From DTU032 sp964346175 (lineage in GTDB: Bacteria > Bacillota > Clostridia > Saccharofermentanales > DTU023), in contig CAYFTG010000011.1 in the NCBI GenBank assembly GCA_964346175.1, positions 1 to 46,107 of the forward strand: a DNA stretch of 46,107 bases, read 5' to 3'. Positions 1 through 7,798 of this stretch are shown here, one piece after another. A model generated the notes under the pieces. The model did no database searches. It was not told the DNA's origin and saw only the letters and a program-made list of their open reading frames with translations. The number at the start of each line of letters is the position of its first letter. The first letter of the stretch is position 1. The translations under genes were made by a program, and so were the position numbers.

Positions 1-421
1 ATTGATATTTAGACGGAAAAATGATTTACATGCCTGTTAAATTATTGGGGTTCAGGCTATTTACGTCTCAAGCAAGAAAATAATTGCTACTATTAGGCTG
101 CTAACATTAAACGCCAGACCGCTTGATCTGGCCAGATGGCAGTATCACTTCGAGAATGGTAGCAATAGAAGAAATGGGGAAGCTCGGCTTTTTACAAAAA
201 ATATAACGCTCTCTCCTCTGTGGCGGCAGGAAATGAAGATCGGAAAAGCAATTGAGACATCCAGAAAAGCAGTTATAATGTATAACGGATGTCAGTAGAT
301 GTTTACCATGTGGATTCATACCCGCAGGGCAGTCTGGTCACTCGTGTGCAAACGGGGGAAGCCTGCGTGGAAAAAGGACGAGATAATGCTTTCGTCCGCT
401 AGAGACAGTAAAGGATGACAA
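1..421. other. Upstream region without a recognised gene
   Basis: No convincing gene was found here. A 70-codon minus-strand ORF (107-319) has no recognisable domain, low-complexity content and no clear ribosome binding site. A small inverted repeat GGACGA/TCGTCC (376-381 and 392-397) precedes the first gene. AAAGGATG just before 422 serves as its ribosome binding site. No clear promoter could be assigned. Confidence 0.5.
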
Positions 422-1345
422 ATGAGTAGTTTCAAAGATTTACGTATTGTGGACAATTTTTATCAAACATCGGCCTTCTTCCCCATGCCAACGGTGCTGA
501 TCGGGACACTGGCAGCTGACGGGAGCACCAGTTTAGGCCCCTATTCTTTAATTCAACCCTATTACGTGGCCGGCAAGGATTACTATGCCATGCTGCTGTC
601 TTGCCGCAACTCTTCGAACACAGCTCAACATCTCCTTACTAACGGCAAGTGCTCGCTCAATTTCATCACGGACGAAAAGAAACTATTCAAGGAAGCGGTA
701 AAACTAAGCTGGCCCGGTGATACCCCGGCTGAAAAGATGCAGAACTGCAAGTTCACCTTGGAGGACGGCCTGATGAGTCTGGAAAACCTTGACCAAACCT
801 TCCCGCAGGTTGTGGCAGAGAGTTTTCAAGTCTTCGAATGCACCTGGATGAGCGATTTGGACGGCGCCTCGGCCGATGAACCCGGCCTCTTGGATGGTTA
901 TCCGCCTCCCTACCGCGATTTCAACGGTATAACCAGCGAGTTTGGGGCTCACTTCATTTTACGGATCGACAAAATCCTGATGAAGGAAAAATACCACAAT
1001 GCCATCATCAACGGTATCAGCGCTAAGGATTTCCCACGCGTACCTGTCGATTACGGCTACCGCGATTCCAAGTACTTCTGGTATACCCGCTTTACTAGGC
1101 CCCGCTTTGAACTCTTGCCTATGCGCGAAGGTTCGGTCGATTCAGTCCGCTATGCTGCAGACCGTATCGATGCCGACGTCAAATTCACCGATGAAGCTTG
1201 CGCCAAGATGGTTAAGGTGCCGCGCATTTTTCTCAATACAGCACTTAAGGGTTGCGTTGCCTGGGCTAAGGAGAATCAAGTTGATCTGATCACCGCAGAG
1301 CATATGGATATCATTAACGATAAACGAGCCAAGGAGAAGAAGTAG
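422..1345 (+). CDS. Flavin reductase-like FMN-binding split-barrel protein
   Basis: The 307-residue protein resembles the flavin reductase-like/flavoredoxin family, which binds FMN in a split barrel and moves electrons between reduced nicotinamide or iron-sulfur partners and flavin. The N-terminal half carries the family pattern: a strand around FFPMPTVLIGT, then GPYSLIQPYYV, then a SCRNSSNTAQHLLTNGKCSLNF stretch of the kind that contacts FMN phosphate. There is no signal peptide or membrane segment, so it should be cytoplasmic. The C-terminal 100 residues are less familiar and may be a subfamily extension. Start at ATG 422 is supported by AAAGGATG six bases upstream. It appears monocistronic, 57 bases before the next gene. 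The substrate cannot be assigned. Confidence 0.72.
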   Translation: MSSFKDLRIVDNFYQTSAFFPMPTVLIGTLAADGSTSLGPYSLIQPYYVAGKDYYAMLLSCRNSSNTAQHLLTNGKCSLNFITDEKKLFKEAVKLSWPGDTPAEKMQNCKFTLEDGLMSLENLDQTFPQVVAESFQVFECTWMSDLDGASADEPGLLDGYPPPYRDFNGITSEFGAHFILRIDKILMKEKYHNAIINGISAKDFPRVPVDYGYRDSKYFWYTRFTRPRFELLPMREGSVDSVRYAADRIDADVKFTDEACAKMVKVPRIFLNTALKGCVAWAKENQVDLITAEHMDIINDKRAKEKK

Positions 1346-1402
1346 CAGTCCTGCCGGTGTCACTGCCCTGTGGTGTCACCACCGGGAGAGGAGTAAGAAG
1401 TA

Positions 1403-2793
1403 ATGGAAACGTTAAAGTGGATCATTATTCTTTTTTCAGTCTTTGTCTTCGCTTCCGGCTTTTTGTTGTTTCACTTTGTAGATCACGGTGATGATCCTAA
1501 TCCCTTTGACCTGCCCGCTCCCGGGGAGGATGAAGATCCTAGTTTGGAAGAAAGCGTAGACCATGCCATCTTGCTTGAGACTAAGGAAGATGGCGGAATT
1601 GCTAGGCTTCATGTGTTAGATAATGCTCAAAAAACCATAGATGTCACCTACTACACTCTGCATCCGGGTGCGTCTTTGGATATCTTTTTAGGTGCGCTGG
1701 TCAATGCTGCAGATCGTGGGGTTCAGGTCAGGGTGCTCTTGGACGGGATTTTCCATAACCTACGTCTTAGTGATCGCCATATTCTGTATGGTCTCGAATC
1801 GCACCGTAATATAGAAATTCGTTATTATGAACCGCTGGATCTTCTGCAGCCGTGGACACTCCAGAATCGACTTCACGACAAATTAATCGTCGTCGATGAG
1901 AAGCATGTGATCATCGGGGGTAGAAACATCGGGGATCGCTATTTCAACTCAGATAGTGCGGAAAACATGGTCTTGGATCGCGACGTCTGGGTAATTAACA
2001 ATCGCGAGGAAGAAGCGCAGAAGAGCGTCCTGCCCGATGTTCAAAATTATTTTGATGAACTTTGGGATTGCCCCTANNNNNNNNNNNNNNNNNNNNNNNN
2101 NNNNNNNNNNNNNNNNNNNNNNNNNNNNNNNNNNNNNNNNNNNNNNNNNNNNNNNNNNNNNNNNNNNNNNNNNNNNTAGAAAAAGCCCACCCCACTTCCG
2201 GTATTCATTTCATCTATAACCCGCTCGAGCGGTGGCGGAAATCCCCGTGGATTTGGGAGAGTCTGATTCAGTTAGTGGCCGAGGCCGAAGACGAGGTGTG
2301 GCTGCAGAGCCCCTACTTTATACCTTCACGTCAGATGCGAAAAGACGCGGAAAGGATTACAGGTTTGGACTTTGGGGAGTTCCATAAGGATTTAGAGGCG
2401 AAGCAATATATTCTCACAAATAGCATTGAAAGCAATCCCAACGCCTTCGGGAAAATAGGCTATCGCTACTATAGGGACAGAATGATCGACGTCGCGGACG
2501 AAATCTATGAGTACGACGGCGAAAATTCTCTGCATGCCAAGACTTTTGTTTTTGACCGTAAGATTTCGATGATCGGTGCTTTTAATTATGATCCGAGGAG
2601 CGCTTATCTGAGTACGGAAAGCATGATTGTGATCTATAGCCAAGGTTTTGCGGAAGAGCTATTGGGCGAAATGGAGCAACTGAAAAACGATAGTCAAGTG
2701 GCTGATGTGGACCAAAACTCAGGTTCGGCCATTTCTCGGTTTTTTATCAAGATTTTCTCTTATCTCGTTCCGTTGATCGAGCCGATGTTGTAA
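1403..2793 (+). CDS. Phospholipase D-like / cardiolipin synthase-like protein, interrupted by gap
   Basis: This is one PLD-superfamily gene split by a 100-N gap at 2077-2176. The N-terminal part (about 224 residues) starts with a membrane anchor (residues 4-25) and contains the first HKD motif, HDKLIVVDEKHVIIGGRN, near residue 158. The part after the gap (about 205 residues) contains the second motif, HAKTFVFDRKISMIGAFN, followed by DPRS. Two HKD motifs, one anchor and this order match the ClsC/YmdC type of cardiolipin synthase, which joins phospholipid head groups at the membrane. The two parts are in different frames, as expected when a gap has a placeholder length. The family's usual 470-510 residues suggest roughly 40-80 residues are missing. 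GAGAGGAG supports ATG 1403. Confidence 0.85.
2077..2176. other. Assembly gap (100 N) inside the PLD-like gene
   Basis: A run of exactly 100 N, the conventional placeholder for a gap of unknown size. The reading frame of the flanking gene differs on the two sides, so the true length is not 100 bases modulo 3. No repeat element is visible at its edges, unlike three other gaps in the window. Confidence 0.97.
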
Positions 2794-2814
2794 CAGCTTG
2801 GCGGAGCCAAGCTG
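2794..2814. other. Hairpin after the PLD-like gene
   Basis: CAGCTTGGC and GCCAAGCTG form a perfect 9-bp stem with a GGA loop, directly after the TAA stop. There is no T-run, so it may be an RNA 3' end stabiliser or a Rho-assisted terminator rather than an intrinsic terminator. Two imperfect copies of CGGAYTGCATGTT follow at about 2819 and 2857. Confidence 0.55.
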
Positions 2815-2931
2815 CGCACGGATTGCATGTTGATCAGGAGCGAGTCAACCGGGCTCGGACTGCATGTTACAATCACAAATCACAATTGTGCTTAACTTAG
2901 TTCATTAAAGATTAAAGCATGGAGGGCATGA

Positions 2932-3717
2932 ATGAATCAAAAAATGCCGGTTTTGTTTGTAGGTCACGGGTCGCCGATGAATGCCATTGAAGATAATAGC
3001 TTCACTCGCAGCTGGAGAGAAATTGCAGAAAGAATTCCGAAACCTGAGGTGATTTTGTCTGTTTCAGCTCACTGGTATACCAAGGGGACCAGGATTATGG
3101 ACGAGGACGATCCCAAGACCATATATGACATGTTTGGCTTCCCTCAGGAATTGTATGAAATTGTCTATAGTCCGGGTGGATCGCCGGGCGTGGCTAGGCT
3201 TTCCCATGAGTTGATTACTAGAGAAACGGAATTTGATAATTCTTGGGGTATTGACCACGGGACTTGGTCCGTCTTGGTGCACATGTATCCGGAAAGGAAC
3301 ATTCCGGTATTTCAGATCAGCGTGGATGGCGCGGCCCCTCCGGAAACGCATTACAAGATTGCTCAAGATTTGAGTGTTCTTAGAGAACAGGGTGTCCTTA
3401 TCTTCGCCACCGGGAATATTGTCCACAACTTACGCTTAGTAAACTGGAGGAAGGAAAACGAAGGTTTTGATTGGGCTTACAAGTTTGATGATTTTATTCA
3501 TGAAAACATCCTCCAGCGCAATCATGAGAAGATCTTGAATTACAAAGAGGAAGTCGAAACCGCAAGGCTGGCAGTGCCGATTCCCGATCATTTTTACCCA
3601 CTCTTATATGCACTCGGGGCGTCGGATCAAGAAGATCAGATCAGCGTGTACAATAAATCCAGTGTTCTGGGATCTGTATCGATGACGAGCTACCTGTGGG
3701 AGAGCGCACGAGGATAA
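2932..3717 (+). CDS. ygiD: 4,5-DOPA-type extradiol dioxygenase, YgiD/LigB family
   Basis: The 261-residue protein matches the class III extradiol dioxygenase family of YgiD and plant DODA, single-domain cytoplasmic enzymes that open catechol rings using a metal held by histidines. The expected residues are present: His12 in VGHGSPMNAI, His47 in SVSAHWYT, His165 in GNIVHNLR and His220 in PDHFYPLLY. Length is typical for the family. ATG 2932 is preceded by GGAGGG; an out-of-frame ATG at 2928 gives no family sequence. The gene stands alone, with a non-coding hairpin region upstream. The physiological substrate in this organism is unknown, since many bacterial members have none assigned. A degenerate copy of its 3' end lies just downstream (3732-3755). 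Confidence 0.88.
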   Translation: MNQKMPVLFVGHGSPMNAIEDNSFTRSWREIAERIPKPEVILSVSAHWYTKGTRIMDEDDPKTIYDMFGFPQELYEIVYSPGGSPGVARLSHELITRETEFDNSWGIDHGTWSVLVHMYPERNIPVFQISVDGAAPPETHYKIAQDLSVLREQGVLIFATGNIVHNLRLVNWRKENEGFDWAYKFDDFIHENILQRNHEKILNYKEEVETARLAVPIPDHFYPLLYALGASDQEDQISVYNKSSVLGSVSMTSYLWESARG

Positions 3718-3755
3718 GTTAAGATCCCGGTCGATTACGAGCTACTTGTGCGGAC
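3680..3755 (+). repeat. Small imperfect tandem duplication of the ygiD 3' end
   Basis: CGATGACGAGCTACCTGTGGG inside the end of ygiD is echoed 52 bases later, in the spacer, by CGATTACGAGCTACTTGTGCG (18 of 21 bases match by eye). GATC upstream and AAGT downstream are also shared. It looks like an old short duplication that has drifted. Confidence 0.5.
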
Positions 3756-3785
3756 CCGTAAGAACAAGTAAAAGGAGAAATCCAC

Positions 3786-4070
3786 ATGGCTAAGAAAGAG
3801 GCGGCGCCCGATGCTACGGAAAAGATCAGCTATCAGCTGCCTACTTTTTACCTCTGCGGGAATTTGGTCCATTTTGGAGCTTTTAAAAAACATATCGGCC
3901 TCTACCCTAGCCCTAGCGCTATGACTTCTTTTGATGAGGAATTGAAGCCGTACAAACGAGCGAAGAGATCGGTTAATTTCCCCTTGGATGAACCCATCCC
4001 TTACGACTTGATAGACAAGATAGTCAGGTTCCGTGTAAAAGAGAATTTGCAGGAATGTGAAAAGGACTAG
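3786..4070 (+). CDS. DUF1801/YdhG-like protein, short at the N terminus
   Basis: The 94 residues match the main body of the DUF1801 (YdhG, frataxin-like fold) family: EKISYQLPTFYLCGNLVHFGAFKKHIG, then YPSPSAM, FDEELKPYKRAKRSVNFPLDEPIP and IDKIVRFRVKENL. Family members are usually about 115-120 residues, with a helix before this body. Here only about ten residues precede EKISY, so the first helix is largely missing. AAAGGAG eight bases before ATG 3786 gives a good ribosome binding site, so translation of the short form is plausible. The family's role is poorly known; an iron-chaperone function has been proposed for relatives. The gene lies just after a degraded duplication of the ygiD tail, suggesting a rearranged 5' end. 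Confidence 0.75.
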   Translation: MAKKEAAPDATEKISYQLPTFYLCGNLVHFGAFKKHIGLYPSPSAMTSFDEELKPYKRAKRSVNFPLDEPIPYDLIDKIVRFRVKENLQECEKD

Positions 4071-4115
4071 TCCGGGTGCGGGGATGTGCGATAATACAAG
4101 CAGGAGGTCAGCATC

Positions 4116-4430
4116 ATGAAGCAGAAAAAACTATTTATTTTACTCCTTATAGCTGTCGCTATTATGGTCTTTTTGTCGGGCTGTATTCCGGGAGACGGCA
4201 AGCATACGGCGGCTAAGCCTGCAGGGTTTTTCTGGGGCATTTGGCACGGTTGGCTCGCTCCCCTCTCCCTGATCATCGGCATCTTCGTCGATAACATTCG
4301 CGTATATGAAATTATGAATACCGGCTGGTGGTATGATCTCGGATTTTATATGGCGATTATCAGCGGTTTCGGAGGACTGTCTTTCGCTCGCAGAAGGTCC
4401 GTCCGTGTCAAGCATAAAAGTTACACCTGA
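4116..4430 (+). CDS. Small membrane lipoprotein of unknown function
   Basis: The 104-residue protein starts MKQKK, followed by a hydrophobic stretch and a lipobox LSGC (Cys near residue 23), so it is probably a lipid-anchored envelope protein. The rest contains GFFWGIWHGWLAPLSLIIG and NTGWWYDLGFYMAIISGFGG, two further hydrophobic segments seen in a widespread conserved hypothetical family. It ends in a basic tail (ARRRSVRVKHKS). AGGAGG lies upstream of ATG 4116. Nothing in the neighbourhood points to a function. A TTGACA-type promoter for the next gene starts 12 bases after its stop. Confidence 0.65.
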   Translation: MKQKKLFILLLIAVAIMVFLSGCIPGDGKHTAAKPAGFFWGIWHGWLAPLSLIIGIFVDNIRVYEIMNTGWWYDLGFYMAIISGFGGLSFARRRSVRVKHKSYT

Positions 4431-4441
4431 AACGAAAGTCA

Positions 4442-4470
4442 TTGACAGAAAGCAAGTTTCATGCAATTAT
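4442..4470 (+). promoter_or_regulatory. Probable sigma-A promoter of the cold shock gene
   Basis: TTGACA (4442-4447) is followed after 17 bases by AATTAT (4465-4470), a perfect -35 with a 4/6 -10. A start near 4477 would give a 5' untranslated region of about 115 bases before the csp ATG. Such a long leader is usual for cold shock genes. CCTCACC (4499-4505) and GGTGAGG (4541-4547), followed by TTTTTT, can pair in that leader. Confidence 0.5.
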
Positions 4471-4593
4471 GAGCAAAGTATTCAAGACTTTGCTACATCC
4501 TCACCTGTTTGTGGATCATTGCACTTTGATGGTCGAGAGCGGTGAGGTTTTTTAATTTTTTTGGGTACGAAAATATTTTTATGGAGGTACCCA

Positions 4594-4809
4594 ATGAATA
4601 ACGGTACAGTAAAATGGTTTAACTCAGAAAAGGGCTTCGGCTTTATTTCTAACGATGATGGTGGCGATGACGTGTTTGTACACTTTTCAGCTATCCAGTC
4701 AGACGGCTATAAGACTTTGAACGAAGGCCAAAAGGTCACTTTCGAAGTTGAGACAGACCCGAAAGACAGCAGCAAACTCAGAGCAGCTAACGTTAATATC
4801 GTTTACTAA
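4594..4809 (+). CDS. csp: Cold shock protein (CspA family)
   Basis: The 71-residue protein is a single cold shock domain. RNP1 is KGFGFI (about residues 13-18) and RNP2 is VFVHF (about 27-31), with the initial GTVKWFN strand. These proteins bind single-stranded RNA and DNA and melt RNA structure. ATG 4594 is chosen because GGAGG lies six bases upstream and MNNGTVKWFN is the normal family start; the frame stays open 33 bases further upstream, but that part is non-coding. Regulation is probably through the long leader described at 4442-4593. An intrinsic terminator follows at 4856. Which csp paralogue this is cannot be told. Confidence 0.95.
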   Translation: MNNGTVKWFNSEKGFGFISNDDGGDDVFVHFSAIQSDGYKTLNEGQKVTFEVETDPKDSSKLRAANVNIVY

Positions 4810-4855
4810 AACTGTCATGAGCGATAGTTAGTCTTTCAGATTAACTCAATCATGC

Positions 4856-4890
4856 AATCGGGACGGAACTTCTGTCCCGATTTTATTTTG
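4856..4890 (+). terminator. Intrinsic terminator of the csp gene
   Basis: ATCGGGAC (4857-4864) and GTCCCGAT (4874-4881) form a perfect 8-bp GC-rich stem with a 9-base loop, followed by TTTTATTTTG. Confidence 0.85.
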
Positions 4891-5076
4891 GTTGATATTC
4901 GGATTTTCGTGCCTGGCACGAATATCAACTTCTCTGACAGGCAACGACAGGTCACACTATATAAGAGACTCTCATCTACCAGCACTTCATATACTTCATA
5001 GACATACGTCGATTAATGGCCTATACTGATATCCGTACCTGGCACAGAAATCAACTTCTCTGACAGGCAACGACAG
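4890..5076 (+). repeat. GTGCCAGGCAC-family palindromic repeat, two copies with shared 27-bp tail
   Basis: Core GTGCCTGGCAC at 4909-4919 and variant GTACCTGGCAC at 5035-5045. Each is followed by the same 27-base tail, ATCAACTTCTCTGACAGGCA plus ACGACAG (4924-4950 and 5050-5076). The left arm of the first copy (GTTGATATTC...CGTGCC) carries an extra GGATTTT compared with its right arm. Each tail is followed by a TATA-like stretch (ACTATATAAG and TTTCTATAAA). Confidence 0.9.
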
Positions 5077-5110
5077 ATTAACTTTCTATAAAACAGTTTA
5101 GGAGGAATTT

Positions 5111-5188
5111 ATGGACTCACGTTCAGAACCTGGCAGTTGTTGCCACAAAGCAAAAGCCAAAGAATGTAGAGTCATAATCGCTGCCTAA
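5111..5188 (+). CDS. Possible 25-codon Cys-rich leader peptide upstream of mgtE
   Basis: ATG 5111 follows an excellent ribosome binding site (TAGGAGG, five to six bases away) and opens a 25-codon frame ending at TAA 5186-5188, 37 bases before mgtE. The peptide starts MDSRSEPG, continues SCCHKAKAKEC and ends RVIIAA, with three Cys and one His. No family is recognised. Its position, strong start signal and closeness to a magnesium transporter gene suggest a regulatory leader peptide or a small metal-binding protein. That is inference only. The mgtE ribosome binding site lies in CTATAGGAGG, which contains the palindrome CCTATAGG. Confidence 0.4.
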   Translation: MDSRSEPGSCCHKAKAKECRVIIAA

Positions 5189-5225
5189 GCGTCATAAATG
5201 GCTCTACCCTATAGGAGGGCCACTT

Positions 5226-6560
5226 ATGAAAGAGAAAATCCTCAGCCTTATCAATGAAGGAAAATACCTCACAGCAAGAAGCGAAATAAGCAAGCTGAAT
5301 GTCGTTGATGCTGCTCATTTGTTTGAAGAAATTGAGCCGCAACAAATCTTGATAATATTCAGAATTTTGCCCAAAGACTTTTCTTCTGAGACATTTTCCC
5401 ACATGTCCACCGATCTCAAGAAATACGTAATTGACTCACTCACAGATGAGGAGGCAATTAGGATCTTCGACGACCTCTTCTTCGATGACGCCGTCGACCT
5501 GCTTGAGGAAATGCCGGCCAATGTCGTCAAAAGAATACTCAGAAACACAAACGCTCAAACACGTGAGCTCATTAACCAGTTCCTCAAATATCCGGACGAC
5601 TCTGCCGGCAGCCTCATGACCATCGAATATGTCGACCTGAAGAGCGAAATGACCGTTGCGGAAGCGATCCAGTACATCAAGGACATTGGCATCGACAAGA
5701 GAACGATCAATACCTGTTATGTTATGGACAGTAGCAGAGTCCTTATCGGCGTAGTATCGCTGAGAAGGCTAATCCTGAGTGAAGAAGCAGCGCTTGTCAA
5801 AGAGATCATGGAAACGGATTTCGTCTCCGTCAAAACACTTGACGACCAAGAAGACGTAGCTGCCCGTTTTAGAAAGTATGGCTACTACATCATGCCTGTT
5901 GTTGACAAAGAAAACCGTCTAGTCGGCATCATCACCGTGGACGACATCTTAGACGTCATCGACCAGGAAGCAACAGAAGATATCCAGAAAATGGCAGCTA
6001 TGCAACCATCCGAAACTGAATATTTGAAGAGCAGCAACTGGGCCTTAACAAAGCACAGGTTGCCGTGGCTCTTATTCTTGATGTTGAGCGCAACTTTCAC
6101 CGCCGGTATCATCCAGAAATATGAAAACGCCTTGCAGTCGGCGATTATTCTGACCGCTTTCATTCCTATGCTAATGGACACAGGCGGCAATTCCGGTGCG
6201 CAATCCTCGTCCTTGATCATCAGAGGCTTAGCACTTGGTCAAATCAAGACCAAAGACATCTTGAAAATAATCACAAAAGAATTTTCCGTCGGCGTAATCG
6301 CAGGGAGCGTACTCGCAGCGGTCAATTTTCTGAGACTCTACTTAATTAATCAAGAAGATTTCTTACTGTCTTTGACAGTAACGCTAACACTATTTATCAC
6401 AGTAGTAATAGCGAAAATTGTCGGCGGAGTATTACCTATGTTTGCGAAAAAACTAAAATTGGACCCTGCCGTCATGGCTAGCCCACTCATAACCTCTATT
6501 GTCGACGTTGTGTCGCTGGTTATTTATTTTAATATTGCCACCCTAGTGCTGAGATTATAA
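5226..6560 (+). CDS. mgtE: Magnesium transporter MgtE
   Basis: The 444-residue protein has the full MgtE plan. An N-terminal superhelical MgtE_N domain (about 1-125) is followed by paired CBS domains (about 130-255) and five membrane segments (about 275-444). Diagnostic sequence includes FDDAVDLLEEMPANVVKRIL in the N domain, DDSAGSLMT before the CBS pair, DTGGNSGAQSSSLIIRGLA in the membrane domain and DPAVMASPLITSIVD near the end. MgtE is a Mg2+-gated channel whose cytoplasmic domains close the pore when cell Mg2+ is high. AGGAGG lies seven bases before ATG 5226. A short leader ORF (5111-5188) and two palindromic repeats precede it. No M-box riboswitch was recognised. Confidence 0.95.
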   Translation: MKEKILSLINEGKYLTARSEISKLNVVDAAHLFEEIEPQQILIIFRILPKDFSSETFSHMSTDLKKYVIDSLTDEEAIRIFDDLFFDDAVDLLEEMPANVVKRILRNTNAQTRELINQFLKYPDDSAGSLMTIEYVDLKSEMTVAEAIQYIKDIGIDKRTINTCYVMDSSRVLIGVVSLRRLILSEEAALVKEIMETDFVSVKTLDDQEDVAARFRKYGYYIMPVVDKENRLVGIITVDDILDVIDQEATEDIQKMAAMQPSETEYLKSSNWALTKHRLPWLLFLMLSATFTAGIIQKYENALQSAIILTAFIPMLMDTGGNSGAQSSSLIIRGLALGQIKTKDILKIITKEFSVGVIAGSVLAAVNFLRLYLINQEDFLLSLTVTLTLFITVVIAKIVGGVLPMFAKKLKLDPAVMASPLITSIVDVVSLVIYFNIATLVLRL

Positions 6561-6724
6561 AGTTACGCTGCTTGCGCTTAAATTATGAAGACAGTTCTAT
6601 ATGTTCCGTCAATTTACGGCCCAAGCAGCTAAACTTAAAGGTAAGCTGATCAAATAACGAACCCCCATAAACATTGCGCCGTTTCCCAATCGGCTGCAAG
6701 CATAGTTATGAGAGGAGTCCGCTT

Positions 6725-7669
6725 ATGCCATTCAAGATTATTCAAGAGGACATTACAAAAGTAAAAACCGAGGCCATCGTCAACGCTGCCAATACCACGC
6801 TGACAATGGGCGGTGGAGTTTCCGGAGCTATCTTCAAAGCAGCCGGAGCCGAGGAACTTCAGGCCGCTTGCTCTAATCTGGCCCCGATCAAAACGGGCGA
6901 AGCTGTGATAACGCCGGGCTTTGATCTGCCCGCGCAGAAGATAATTCATACTGCAGGGCCGGTCTACAAAGAATGGAATCGAGCAGAGAGCGCAAAAGCG
7001 CTACGCGCAGCTTATAGCAATTCGCTGCAAGTCGCACAAGAAAACGGCTGCGGGAGCATTGCTTTTCCCTTGATCTCAAGCGGCATTTACGGTTACCCCA
7101 AGGAAGAAGCGCTGCAAGTTGCCACTGCGGTCATTAAAGATTTCCTGAGAGAGCATGAGCTGGACATATTTCTCGTCGTCTTGGACAGGTCTGCGATAGT
7201 TATAGAGCAGCGTCTCCGGTCAGAAGTTTCCAGCTATCTGCGGGAGCACTATGCCGGAGCTCACGAGAGCCAAGACTGGCAAACACTCGGGCAAGAACCG
7301 CGTCCCGTCCCCGCTCAACTAAAAGATGAGAGAGAACAGGTTTTTTCTCGACTTCTGCGGAACCTCGCAACAGCCAAAGGTATTTCGGATGAAAAGCTCT
7401 ACAAGAGGGCCAACATCAGCAGTGCCTTGTTCTCGCAAATAATGTCCGACGACAGCTATCGGCCGAGCAAAATTATCACCTTAGCCTTTGCTATCGCCTT
7501 ACGCTTAAACCTAGACGAAAGCAAAGACCTCTTGCGCCAAGCAGGCTATGAGCTCTCGCACGCGCTCAAATCAGATGTTATTATCGAATACTTTATCCGC
7601 CAAGGACAACACGACATCTTCAAAATAAACGAAGTCCTCTTTGTCCACGAACAGCCGTTACTAAGTTGA
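6725..7669 (+). CDS. Macro-domain protein fused to an HTH-like C-terminal domain
   Basis: Residues 1 to about 165 form a macro domain, which binds or hydrolyses ADP-ribose derivatives. Visible motifs are AIVNAANTTLTMGGGVSGAI, HTAGPVYKEW and PLISSGIYGYPKEEA. Residues about 205-314 form a second domain, LLRNLATAKGISDEKLYKRA through ALFSQIMSDDSYRPS and AIALRLNLDESKDLL to IIEYFIRQGQHDIFKINEVL, resembling an XRE-like helix-turn-helix region found on several Bacillota proteins. ATG 6725 is chosen because GAGAGGAG lies upstream and MPFKIIQEDITKVKTEAIVN is the usual domain start. The stop codon TGA lies in the left arm of a palindromic repeat, so relatives may end slightly differently. An ADP-ribose-responsive regulator is possible but unproven. 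Confidence 0.82.
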   Translation: MPFKIIQEDITKVKTEAIVNAANTTLTMGGGVSGAIFKAAGAEELQAACSNLAPIKTGEAVITPGFDLPAQKIIHTAGPVYKEWNRAESAKALRAAYSNSLQVAQENGCGSIAFPLISSGIYGYPKEEALQVATAVIKDFLREHELDIFLVVLDRSAIVIEQRLRSEVSSYLREHYAGAHESQDWQTLGQEPRPVPAQLKDEREQVFSRLLRNLATAKGISDEKLYKRANISSALFSQIMSDDSYRPSKIITLAFAIALRLNLDESKDLLRQAGYELSHALKSDVIIEYFIRQGQHDIFKINEVLFVHEQPLLS

Positions 7670-7772
7670 TTTTTGTGCCAGGCACAAATCTGAACCAGGC
7701 AAAAGAAGACAATTTCAGAAGACAATTTCCGTCACAGAAGTCAAGTTTCGTGCCAGGCACGAATCTGAACTT
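7663..7772 (+). repeat. GTGCCAGGCAC-family repeat pair (cores 7675-7685 and 7750-7760)
   Basis: Two exact cores 75 bases apart. The left arm of the first (AAGTTGATTTTT) overlaps the end of the macro-domain gene and supplies its last codon AGT and stop TGA. Between the copies lies a 13-base tandem AGAAGACAATTTC. The second copy ends in GAATCTGAACTTA. Confidence 0.92.
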
Positions 7773-7798
7773 ACTATCCACCTAGAAAGGGAATACAC

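Noticed and set aside
107..319. Minus-strand ORF of 70 codons as a gene
   Set aside because: No domain, no ribosome binding site and no neighbour support.
1403..2793. Frameshift in the PLD-like gene
   Set aside because: The frame change falls exactly at a 100-N placeholder gap; no frameshift is needed.
4810..5225. M-box or other riboswitch upstream of mgtE
   Set aside because: No conserved M-box core could be recognised by eye; the region is mainly repeats and a short ORF. A covariance-model search would decide.
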